From assembly GCA_937967755.1 (NCBI GenBank), contig CALBTA010000469.1:1-5471 (forward strand): a stretch of DNA of 5,471 nt, written 5' to 3'. The position numbers and the translations under genes are program-made. The notes under the pieces were generated by a model that saw only the letters and a list, made by a program, of their open reading frames with translations, did not search any database and had not been told where the DNA came from. This document shows positions 1 through 5,471 of the stretch, one piece after another (position 1 is the stretch's first letter; each line of letters starts with the position of its first letter). This stretch comes from an uncultured Planctomycetaceae bacterium (GTDB lineage Bacteria > Planctomycetota > Planctomycetia > Pirellulales > Pirellulaceae).

Positions 1-1
1 A

Positions 2-877
2 ATTGAAAACAGCACCGAAGACCTAGTCGGCATCTTCGACTTCCTTTCGCCCGGTTACCTTTCGGCCGGCATGAGCGCGCGGGGTATGGCGCGGGCCGTT
101 GGCGATCACATCTTGCGGCGGACGAAAGACAAAGTTCTGACCGACCTACCGCCCAAGATGTACCGCGACGCCGAACTCTCGCTGTCGCCAGCCCAAGCGG
201 CCGCGTACGAGCGGGCGGAGAACGAGGGCGTTGTCCATCTGGAAGACCTTGGCAGTGAGTTGAGTGTGCAGCATGTATTCGAACTAGTGCTGCGTTTGAA
301 GCAGATCTGCAACTTCGATCCGGCGACTGGCGAAAGCGCGAAGCTCGACCGGTTGCAGGCCGACCTCGAGGAAGTTGCCGCCAGTGGCAAAAAGGCGATT
401 GTCTTTAGCCAGTGGGTCGGAGCACTCGACAAAATTCGCAAAGTGCTACGCCCCTTCGGCCCCTTGGAATACCACGGAAAAATTCCATCGAAAAAGCGGG
501 ACGGGATTATCCAGCAGTTCCGCGAGGACCCGAAATCACATGTCATTCTGATGAGCTACGGCGCGGGAAGCGTCGGGTTGAACCTTCAATTCTGCGAGTA
601 TGTCTTCTTGTTCGACCGCTGGTGGAACCCGGCGGTGGAAGATCAGGCGATCAACCGCGCGCACCGCATCGGCGCAGCGGGCCCGGTCACCGTGACAAGG
701 TTTTTGACGCTCGGCACAATCGAAGAAAGGATCAATCAAGTGCTGGAGCAAAAGCGAGATCTTTTCGAGACAGTCCTGTCGCAAACCGACAAACCCGCAA
801 AGCTTGGCCTATCGCAGAAAGAAATCTTCGGGCTGTTCGATCTGCGTACTCCCCGAGGGCCGATGAAAGCGGCCTGA
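2..877 (+). CDS. SNF2-family DEAD/DEAH-box helicase/ATPase, C-terminal part (5' end outside window)
   Basis: The reading frame is open from base 2 to the TGA at 875-877, giving 291 residues. The first residues, IENSTEDL, match the end of the TGTPIEN motif of SNF2 proteins, so the ATG at 71 is internal and the N-terminal ATPase lobe lies upstream of the window. Visible in order are the SNF2 signature HILRRTKDKVLTDLPPK (about residues 36-52), helicase motif IV around KAIVFSQW (131-138), motif V with GAGSVGLNL (about 187-195), and motif VI QAINRAHRIG (215-224) with its conserved arginines. SNF2 enzymes are cytoplasmic ATP-driven DNA translocases that remodel protein-DNA complexes. The specific bacterial role is unknown and no accessory domain is visible in this part. 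The usual Gln after HRIG is Ala here. The protein ends about 67 residues after motif VI, so the C-terminus looks complete. It converges on clpP with a 34-base gap and no obvious terminator hairpin. The family call is secure; the function is not. Confidence 0.93.
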   Translation: MENSTEDLVGIFDFLSPGYLSAGMSARGMARAVGDHILRRTKDKVLTDLPPKMYRDAELSLSPAQAAAYERAENEGVVHLEDLGSELSVQHVFELVLRLKQICNFDPATGESAKLDRLQADLEEVAASGKKAIVFSQWVGALDKIRKVLRPFGPLEYHGKIPSKKRDGIIQQFREDPKSHVILMSYGAGSVGLNLQFCEYVFLFDRWWNPAVEDQAINRAHRIGAAGPVTVTRFLTLGTIEERINQVLEQKRDLFETVLSQTDKPAKLGLSQKEIFGLFDLRTPRGPMKAA

Positions 878-911
878 ATTCGTTGAGCTGACAAGCTTGC
901 GGATGGAAATG

Positions 912-1505
<594 letters not shown>

Positions 1506-1513
1506 GGGTAGCA

Positions 1514-1518
1514 CTCCG
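1514..1518 (-). promoter_or_regulatory. Ribosome-binding site deciding the start of the second clpP
   Basis: On the minus strand CGGAG lies 8 bases before the ATG at 1505-1503. The last G of this motif is also the first base of the alternative GTG start at 1514, so the motif cannot serve that GTG. This favours the ATG and a 197-residue product. Confidence 0.6.
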
Positions 1519-1529
1519 TTATTTCAAGT

Positions 1530-1542
1530 AGGACTTTGTCCT
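1530..1542 (-). other. Small hairpin between the two clpP genes
   Basis: The minus strand reads AGGAC AAA GTCCT, a perfect 5-bp stem with a 3-base loop, about 25 bases upstream of the second clpP start. No T-tract follows, so it does not look like an intrinsic terminator. It may be a weak intercistronic structure, or chance, because a stem this short is common. Confidence 0.25.
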
Positions 1543-1574
1543 GTATTGTCAGAAGTCACTGGTGGCTTGAATGC

Positions 1575-2207
1575 CTAATCGTCGTCTTCCTCATCCACCA
1601 TTGGCGGTTTGTCGAGGACGTCGTCGACCAGCCCGTACTCCTTGGCCTCTTGGGCGTTGAGGTAGAAGTCACGGTCGGTATCTTTGGCGATCTTCTCCAT
1701 CGGCTGGCCGGTGTGGGAAGCGAGCACATGATTCAACTGGTCGCGCGTCTTCAGGATCTCGTTGGCTTGAATCTCAATATCGCTAACTTGCCCGCCGACG
1801 CCGCCCCAGGGCTGGTGGATCATCATCTTCGAGTGCGGCAGGGCGTAACGCTTTCCTTTAGTGCCGCCGGCCATCAGCACAGCCCCGCCGCTGGCAGCCA
1901 ACCCGACGCAGTAAGTCGCCACCGGGCAACTGAGAATCTGCATCGTATCGTACATCGCCATGGTGGCGGTCACGCTGCCGCCGGGCGAGTTGATATAGAA
2001 GTGGATGTCCTTGCGCCGGTTCTCGCTCTGCAAGTACAGCAGCTTCATGACGACTTCGTTGGCGTTGCCGTCATAAATCTCACCTTGCAGAAAAACGATG
2101 CGGTTTTCCAGCAACAGATCGCCGAGGGTCAGCGTTCGTTGCCGTTGGTAGTCGCGGTAGTTATTTTCGATGCCGTGCAATTGCGGCGGCAGTGTCAGTT
2201 GGCTCAT
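1575..2207 (-). CDS. clpP: ATP-dependent Clp protease proteolytic subunit, divergent copy (first clpP of the operon)
   Basis: This encodes a 210-residue ClpP (peptidase S14), a chamber-forming serine protease subunit that works with a Clp ATPase. The triad is present: Ser106 in GLAASGGA, His131 in MIHQP and Asp180 in [16 protein letters not shown] (73-81) is also conserved. It differs from its neighbour in three ways: an N-terminus of about 25 residues before LTLGDLLLENRIVFLQG, Gly rather than Met after the catalytic Ser, and an acidic C-terminal tail (VDEEDDD). I chose the ATG at 2207 because AAGGA lies 7 bases upstream. Longer in-frame starts exist at 2228 (ATG) and 2240 (TTG), but they have poorer spacing and overlap an intergenic repeat. 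It follows tig after 104 bases and precedes the second clpP by 69, consistent with one operon. The pair may form a mixed ClpP1P2-like complex; this is inferred from the divergence, not seen. The family call is very secure. Confidence 0.95.
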   Translation of the reverse strand: MSQLTLPPQLHGIENNYRDYQRQRTLTLGDLLLENRIVFLQGEIYDGNANEVVMKLLYLQSENRRKDIHFYINSPGGSVTATMAMYDTMQILSCPVATYCVGLAASGGAVLMAGGTKGKRYALPHSKMMIHQPWGGVGGQVSDIEIQANEILKTRDQLNHVLASHTGQPMEKIAKDTDRDFYLNAQEAKEYGLVDDVLDKPPMVDEEDDD

Positions 2208-2214
2208 CCGTGTT

Positions 2215-2219
2215 TCCTT
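2215..2219 (-). promoter_or_regulatory. Ribosome-binding site deciding the start of the first clpP
   Basis: The minus strand carries AAGGA (inside AAAGGAAA) 7 bases before the ATG at 2207-2205. It lies inside the longer versions of the reading frame that begin at 2228 or 2240, which argues that those extensions are not translated. Confidence 0.65.
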
Positions 2220-2229
2220 TGGGCTCATC

Positions 2230-2309
2230 GTAGCTGGCAAACTCCGTATGCTGGGGATTGATCAACAAATTGTGGAGCAAGCGGACGGCACACGGAGTGT
2301 GCCTGCTAC
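2230..2309. repeat. Inverted pair of imperfect 25-base palindromic elements in the tig-clpP gap
   Basis: Plus-strand 2230-2254 and minus-strand 2309-2285 match at 20 of 25 positions (both begin GTAGC and share ACTCCGT), so they are inverted copies separated by 30 bases. The copy next to tig also has a perfect internal palindrome at 2287-2303: GGCACAC, a 3-base loop, then GTGTGCC. It starts 8 bases after the tig stop codon. No T-tract follows, so a classical intrinsic terminator is unlikely. The transcript could fold into a large stem with arms of about 25 bases, or into a local 7-bp hairpin. I remember motifs resembling GGCACACGGAGTGTGCC as recurrent in planctomycete intergenic DNA; that is memory, not a search. 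Confidence 0.7.
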
Positions 2310-2311
2310 CT

Positions 2312-3805
2312 TTACGTGTGATCGACTGGCTGTTTCGGCACGTCGCCTTCATCGTGTTTTGCCTCTGGGATATCTGCTTCCGGTTCACCGGCGATGAAGT
2401 GCTCGACCGCTTCGACGTCGTTCTCTTCAGGCGAATATTTAACCTCGTTGAACTCAGCTTCCGCTTGGATCAATTCGATCACCTTTCGCTCGATAATTTG
2501 ATTGCGGAGGGTGTCCATGAGATCTTGCTTCTCCAGCCGGGCGCGAACCCGACGGGGGTTGTCGCCGCTTTGCGCGGCGATCATGGCGATTTCGGTGTCG
2601 TAGTCGCTCGGATCGGCGTCGACTTCTTCCATCTCGGCGATGCGTTCCAGAATGAAGTGTTCTTTCAGCGCCTTGGCCGTCGATTGCTGGCTGTTTTGCC
2701 GCAGTTGATTCTCATGGGCCTGAATTTCTTCGTCGCTGAAACCGCTGCTACGAAGTTCCATCACCGCGCGGTGCAGTTCCCGTTGGCTTTGCCGCTTCAA
2801 TAAATCTGGCGGCAACGCCCAATCGGCTGATTCAATCAGCAAGGCCGAAATCTGATCGCGCACTTGCTGGTTCTGGTGGTACTTCAACTGGCGGTCGAGG
2901 TGCTCCTTGACCGCGTCGCGCATGTCGCCTTCGTTGTCGAAATTGCCCAGCCGCTCGAGCATCGGGCCGTCCAATTCCGGCAGTTCCATTTCCAGTACTT
3001 CGTTGATTTTCACGCTGGCGGTCACCTCTTCGTCTCGTAGGTCTTCGTTCAGCGAATCGCTGCTGACCTTGACTTTAGTATCCTTCGTATCGCCTACCTT
3101 GGCGCCCTTGAGCAGCTTGTCGAACTTCTCGATGTTGCCGTCAAAGAAGCTGAGCGTCGGCAGCACGCAGACGGTTTCGTCCAGCATTTCAGAAACGGTC
3201 TCGCCATCTTTCGTGAACGTCACATCAATAGTGGCATAATCCCCCGCGGCGATCGGACCGTCCTTCTCGACCATTTCGGCGTGCTTACGAAGCAGCTTCT
3301 GTAGGTGGGCGTCGACGTCTTCCGGTCCGTAGTCACGCACCGGTTTGTCGATCTTCAGCCCCTTCCATTGCGGCATGTCGAAATCGGGGCGGACTTCCAG
3401 GTTGAACTCGAACGTCATCGGCCCTTCTTCAGGGACCTGCACCGCTTCGTAGTCGAAGTCAGGCTCACTGATCGCCGACAGGTCTTCCTCTTCCGTCACT
3501 TGCGAAATGGCATCCATAATCAGGCTGCCCTTGACCTGGTTGGCGACTTCCTTGCGGAACTTGTTCTCAACCAATTTCCGCGGGGCCTTGCCATGCCGAA
3601 AACCGGGAACTTCGGCCTTGGGCATCAGCTCGTCGACGGCTTCGCTGAGGTAGCGATCCACATCTTCGCGCGCGATGCTCACGCTGATGTGCCGCTCACA
3701 CGCCGATGGCTTCTCAACGTCGACATTCAGCGTCAGCTTTACTGATTCATCAGCGGCGTTTTCTTCCGGAGCGGAGGGGTCGATCGAGGTGTCGGATGCG
3801 GTCAT
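2312..3805 (-). CDS. tig: Trigger factor (ribosome-associated chaperone with PPIase-like domain)
   Basis: This encodes a 497-residue trigger factor, longer than the 432 residues of the E. coli protein. It binds ribosomal protein L23 at the exit tunnel and shields nascent chains in the cytoplasm. The N-terminal ribosome-binding domain (about 25-165) carries the signature GFRHGKAP (68-75). A PPIase-like segment follows (about 183-275), beginning near AAGDYATIDVTF. The rest to about 460 is the SurA-like chaperone domain, with a helix-rich end typical of the family (DLMDTLRNQIIERKVIELI). The PPIase segment is divergent: the region equivalent to the MIPGFEDGI part of the E. coli protein reads SFFDGNIEKF, so isomerase activity is doubtful. 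There is an acidic N-terminal extension of about 22 residues and an acidic C-terminal tail of about 35. The ATG at 3805 has AAGGGA 10 bases upstream. It is first in the tig-clpP-clpP block. The identity is secure. Confidence 0.95.
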   Translation of the reverse strand: MTASDTSIDPSAPEENAADESVKLTLNVDVEKPSACERHISVSIAREDVDRYLSEAVDELMPKAEVPGFRHGKAPRKLVENKFRKEVANQVKGSLIMDAISQVTEEEDLSAISEPDFDYEAVQVPEEGPMTFEFNLEVRPDFDMPQWKGLKIDKPVRDYGPEDVDAHLQKLLRKHAEMVEKDGPIAAGDYATIDVTFTKDGETVSEMLDETVCVLPTLSFFDGNIEKFDKLLKGAKVGDTKDTKVKVSSDSLNEDLRDEEVTASVKINEVLEMELPELDGPMLERLGNFDNEGDMRDAVKEHLDRQLKYHQNQQVRDQISALLIESADWALPPDLLKRQSQRELHRAVMELRSSGFSDEEIQAHENQLRQNSQQSTAKALKEHFILERIAEMEEVDADPSDYDTEIAMIAAQSGDNPRRVRARLEKQDLMDTLRNQIIERKVIELIQAEAEFNEVKYSPEENDVEAVEHFIAGEPEADIPEAKHDEGDVPKQPVDHT

Positions 3806-3859
3806 GGAAGTTGATTCCCTTGCCAGTTCTCAATGCGCAAATTTGCCAGCCACAAACGC

Positions 3860-3925
3860 TTCAGCCCGAAGGGCCGACCGGGGAGGAATCATCATTAGAT
3901 TTCCCGGCAAGCGCTTCGGGCTGAA
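3860..3925. repeat. Perfect 12-bp inverted repeat with 42-base loop between tRNA-Gly and tig
   Basis: TTCAGCCCGAAG at 3860-3871 is exactly complementary to CTTCGGGCTGAA at 3914-3925. The loop of 42 bases includes GGGAGGAATC on one side and TTCCCGGCAAGCG on the other. No T-run follows either arm, so it is not a standard terminator. The right half resembles an interspersed element that I recall from planctomycete genomes, containing AAGCGCTTCGGGCTG; the left half looks like a second, inverted, shorter copy. It lies in the leader of tig and downstream of the tRNA, where it could mark a processing point between them. Confidence 0.6.
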
Positions 3926-3949
3926 ATGGGCCGCGGCCTTTAACTGAAG

Positions 3950-4022
3950 AGCGGGTGATGGGATTCGAACCCACGACAACAACGTTGGCAACGTTGTGCT
4001 CTGCCAACTGAGCTACACCCGC
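3950..4022 (-). tRNA. tRNA-Gly (anticodon GCC)
   Basis: The minus strand folds as a complete cloverleaf of 72 bases plus a U discriminator. The acceptor stem is GCGGGTG with CACCCGC. The D arm is GCTC-AGTTGGCA-GAGC. The anticodon stem is CAACG with CGTTG around the loop TTGCCAA, giving anticodon GCC. The variable loop is TTGTC. The T arm is GTGGG-TTCGAAT-CCCAT with one G-U pair. The U discriminator fits bacterial glycine tRNAs. The 3' CCA is not encoded (CTTCA follows the discriminator), so it must be added by the nucleotidyltransferase. It decodes GGC and GGU. It lies about 145 bases upstream of tig on the same strand and has its own promoter. Confidence 0.97.
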
Positions 4023-4062
4023 ATTGCCTGTTTTTTGCCCTGATGGGCGGCAACATAGCGAA

Positions 4063-4090
4063 ATTATAAGGGCGCTTGCCGTTGCTGCAA
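4063..4090 (-). promoter_or_regulatory. Sigma70-like promoter for tRNA-Gly
   Basis: On the minus strand a TTGCAG -35 box (4090-4085) is followed after 16 bases by a perfect TATAAT -10 box (4068-4063). Transcription would begin near 4056, giving a leader of about 34 bases before the tRNA at 4022. Since no terminator is evident after the tRNA, this promoter might also feed tig and the clpP genes; that part is inference. Confidence 0.72.
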
Positions 4091-4124
4091 GGGGAGATTC
4101 ACGTGCCCACGGCCCCGCGGCGAG

Positions 4125-4153
4125 TTGTGAATTCAAGCCCTGGCGAGTAAACT
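4125..4153 (+). promoter_or_regulatory. Possible promoter for the FHA-protein gene
   Basis: TTGTGA (4125-4130) and TAAACT (4148-4153) are separated by 17 bases, an ideal spacing, though each box matches the sigma70 consensus only moderately (four of six). Transcription would begin near 4160. That leaves about 130 bases of leader before the preferred ATG at 4292, and makes the TTG at 4166 nearly leaderless. It is divergent from the tRNA promoter, with about 35 bases between the two -35 boxes. Confidence 0.35.
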
Positions 4154-4291
4154 AGATGCGGTGTTTTGGCGGACTTACCCGACAGCGCATCGCAGCAGAT
4201 GCCAACGCCTTCGCCTGACACCCGGCGGCCTGTGGGGCTGCTGAAAAATGATCCCCTAATTCGTCACTTTTCCATTTCACTCGGTCAGCCT

Positions 4292-5377
4292 ATGGACGCA
4301 AAACTTGTCGTCGTCGGGGGCGAAGCGCGCGTGACCGAGATTGATTTGAATCTGCCGGTGACGATCGGCCGTGGCCGCAGTACGTCCATTGCGCTGCCGC
4401 ACCCGTTGGTCAGCCGCAAGCACTGTGAAATCTACGAAGAGGAAGGCAAGCTGGTCATCAACGATCTGGGCTCGCTGAACGGCACCTTCGTCGGCGATCA
4501 GCGGATCACGGAACCAACATTCCTGATGCCCGGCGAGCTGCTAACGGTCGGCACCGTCACATTCCGAGCCGTCTATGAGATCGACGGCGAAGTCCCCGCC
4601 GTTGAGGATGACACCACGGGAACCGAACAGGTGCAACCCAGCGACCGGACAGTTCACATCGCCGATCAGACCATCTCGGACATCGATCCCGCGGAAGAAG
4701 TGGAAGCGGTAGAGGCTGTCGAGGACGTCGAAGAGTTCGAAGACTTGGAGCCCGTTGAGGAAGTGGCGGAGGAAGCCGAAGAGGTTGAGGCAGTGGAAGA
4801 TGCCGACGATGCCGAAACCGACGCGGTCGAAGTGGAGGACGTTGCCGAAGAGATCGCCGCGGAAGATGTTGCTGAAGAGGTCGAGGAGGTCGAATTCGCC
4901 GAAACACAGGCGGTTGAAGCGGAAGACGAAGGCAGCGGGGATGCCACCGATGCCGACGTAGACGACTTGGAAGAGATCGAGGCGATTGAAGAGGTGGAGG
5001 AGGTCGAAGAGGTTGGCAGCGAAGCATTCGATGCCGACGAGACAATCCCCGTGCCCGTCCCGACGAAGCCGCGTGCCAACCCGAAACCGGCCGAGAAGCC
5101 CGCTCCCAAACCGGCCGCTCAATCAGCGGCAAAGCCCGCCCCCAAAGCACCCGCGCCATCGGTGCAAGTCGCTGACGAAGACGAGGAAGAAGCCATTGCC
5201 GTCGAGGACAGCGGCATGTTCGAGCCAGTCGAAGCCGGCACTGCCCCAGCTGGCAAAGAATCTCAAGCCGGCAAAGAAACCGAACGGGCCGACCACGACA
5301 CCAAGGAGGTCGCTGGCGACACGCAATCCGACGATGACGATGAAGACCTGGCGGCATTCCTCAAAGGATTGGGATAG
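4292..5377 (+). CDS. FHA-domain protein with long Glu/Val-rich acidic tail
   Basis: With the ATG at 4292 the product is 361 residues. Residues 3-97 form a forkhead-associated domain, which binds phosphothreonine peptides. The key residues are visible: IGRG (25-28), Ser41 and His44 in VSRKH, Asn57 and Gly60 in NDLGS, and NGT (63-65). A Glu/Val/Ala low-complexity region (135-241) follows, then a Pro/Lys/Ala-rich linker (253-290), a second acidic stretch (295-352) and a short hydrophobic end, LAAFLKGLG. There is no signal peptide or membrane segment, so it is probably cytoplasmic. The frame is open further up, with a TTG at 4166 and an ATG at 4199. I prefer 4292 because the FHA fold begins at once (AKLVVVGG), and because the upstream stretch has AT-rich codons unlike the rest. 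No start has a strong ribosome-binding site. A likely partner is a Ser/Thr kinase or its substrate, but none is in the window. The domain call is secure; the role is unknown. Confidence 0.88.
   Translation: MDAKLVVVGGEARVTEIDLNLPVTIGRGRSTSIALPHPLVSRKHCEIYEEEGKLVINDLGSLNGTFVGDQRITEPTFLMPGELLTVGTVTFRAVYEIDGEVPAVEDDTTGTEQVQPSDRTVHIADQTISDIDPAEEVEAVEAVEDVEEFEDLEPVEEVAEEAEEVEAVEDADDAETDAVEVEDVAEEIAAEDVAEEVEEVEFAETQAVEAEDEGSGDATDADVDDLEEIEAIEEVEEVEEVGSEAFDADETIPVPVPTKPRANPKPAEKPAPKPAAQSAAKPAPKAPAPSVQVADEDEEEAIAVEDSGMFEPVEAGTAPAGKESQAGKETERADHDTKEVAGDTQSDDDDEDLAAFLKGLG
4694..5014 (+). repeat. Degenerate Glu-Val coding repeat inside the FHA-protein gene
   Basis: About 107 codons encode irregular repeats of the type EEVEAVE and VEEVEEVEEV, with Asp and Ala interspersed. 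At DNA level, variants of GAGGTCGAAGAG recur but with mixed codons, so the repetition is conserved more as protein than as DNA. Such purine-rich, strand-biased DNA also produces long spurious open frames on the other strand. The protein segment should be strongly acidic and either disordered or a long charged helix. Confidence 0.75.
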
Positions 5378-5380
5378 CGC

Positions 5381-5471
5381 ATGTTGCGAACTAACCGTCT
5401 TGCCGCTTGCGGCTTCGCCCTTCTGACGCTTGCACTGTTCATCGGTTGCCCGCCCCAAGTCGGCGACGATG
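5381..5471 (+). CDS. Probable lipoprotein, N-terminal fragment (3' end outside window)
   Basis: The ATG at 5381 opens a frame of 30 codons that runs off the window. It starts 3 bases after the TAG of the FHA-protein gene, and GGGA lies 6 bases upstream, so the two are probably co-transcribed. The product begins MLRTNRL, then a hydrophobic run (about residues 8-22), then FIGC with Cys23 followed by PPQ. This is a lipoprotein signal peptide with a slightly unusual lipobox (Phe at -3), which predicts export and lipid anchoring. The function cannot be told from 30 residues. Confidence 0.6.
   Translation, partial: MLRTNRLAACGFALLTLALFIGCPPQVGDD

Noticed and set aside
878..911. Bidirectional terminator between the convergent SNF2 and clpP genes
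   Set aside because: Only a 4-bp AGCT/AGCT inverted repeat is visible, with no T-run on either strand.
1536..2261. Long plus-strand open frame of 241 codons opposite the first clpP
   Set aside because: It is antisense to a gene with clear ClpP motifs and has no recognisable domain of its own.
2161..2388. Small minus-strand open frame of 75 codons across the tig-clpP gap
   Set aside because: It overlaps both genes out of frame and its central part is the palindromic repeat, so it is a repeat-derived false frame.
3929..3938. GGCCGCGGCC palindrome just downstream of tRNA-Gly as a terminator
   Set aside because: A hairpin needs a loop, leaving only about 3 base pairs of stem, and no T-tract follows.
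3861..4136. Minus-strand open frame containing GVAQLAEHNVANVVVVGSNP
   Set aside because: This is the familiar false protein made by translating through a tRNA gene; the frame covers tRNA-Gly and the adjacent repeat.
4694..5014. CRISPR-like or tandem DNA repeat
   Set aside because: The units are irregular, vary in codon use, have no spacers and stay in frame; this is a coding low-complexity region.
4541..5357. Several long minus-strand open frames rich in Arg, Pro, Leu or Ser opposite the FHA gene
   Set aside because: They arise because the purine-rich Glu/Val repeat leaves the opposite strand free of stops; composition is extreme and no family is recognisable.

Overview
The window looks like bacterial chromosomal DNA, most likely from a planctomycete of the Pirellulales type. 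The evidence is indirect: a trigger factor gene followed by two different clpP genes, an FHA protein with a long acidic tail, palindromic intergenic repeats that resemble ones I remember from planctomycete genomes, and moderately high GC. No rRNA or other taxonomic marker is present, so the assignment is an inference.

Layout. Positions 2-877 (+) hold the C-terminal part of a SNF2-family helicase/ATPase, whose start lies outside the window. It converges, with a 34-base gap, on a minus-strand block. Read in its own direction, that block is tRNA-Gly(GCC) (4022-3950), trigger factor tig (3805-2312), a first clpP (2207-1575) and a second clpP (1505-912). A good sigma70-like promoter (4063-4090, minus) sits just upstream of the tRNA. 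Divergently, an FHA-domain protein (4292-5377, +) with a Glu/Val-rich low-complexity tail is followed after 3 bases by the start of a probable lipoprotein gene that runs off the end.

How the genes work together. Trigger factor meets nascent chains at the ribosome exit tunnel, and ClpP is the proteolytic chamber of Clp proteases. The tig-clpP-clpP block is therefore a protein folding and quality-control operon. Both ClpP copies keep the Ser-His-Asp triad but differ clearly at the N-terminus, around the catalytic serine and at the C-terminus, which suggests a mixed ClpP1P2-type complex. The ATPase partner gene clpX, often found next to these genes, is absent here: the second clpP runs straight into the convergent SNF2 gene. 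The SNF2 and FHA genes have no evident functional link to the operon.

Non-coding content. The tig-clpP gap contains two inverted, imperfect 25-base copies of one element, one with a perfect 7-bp stem core. The tRNA-tig gap contains a perfect 12-bp inverted repeat with a 42-base loop. Both look like interspersed repeat families rather than ordinary terminators. I see no CRISPR array, insertion sequence, prophage or defence system, and no convincing new system. The most unusual items are the paired inverted repeats and the clpP pair without clpX.
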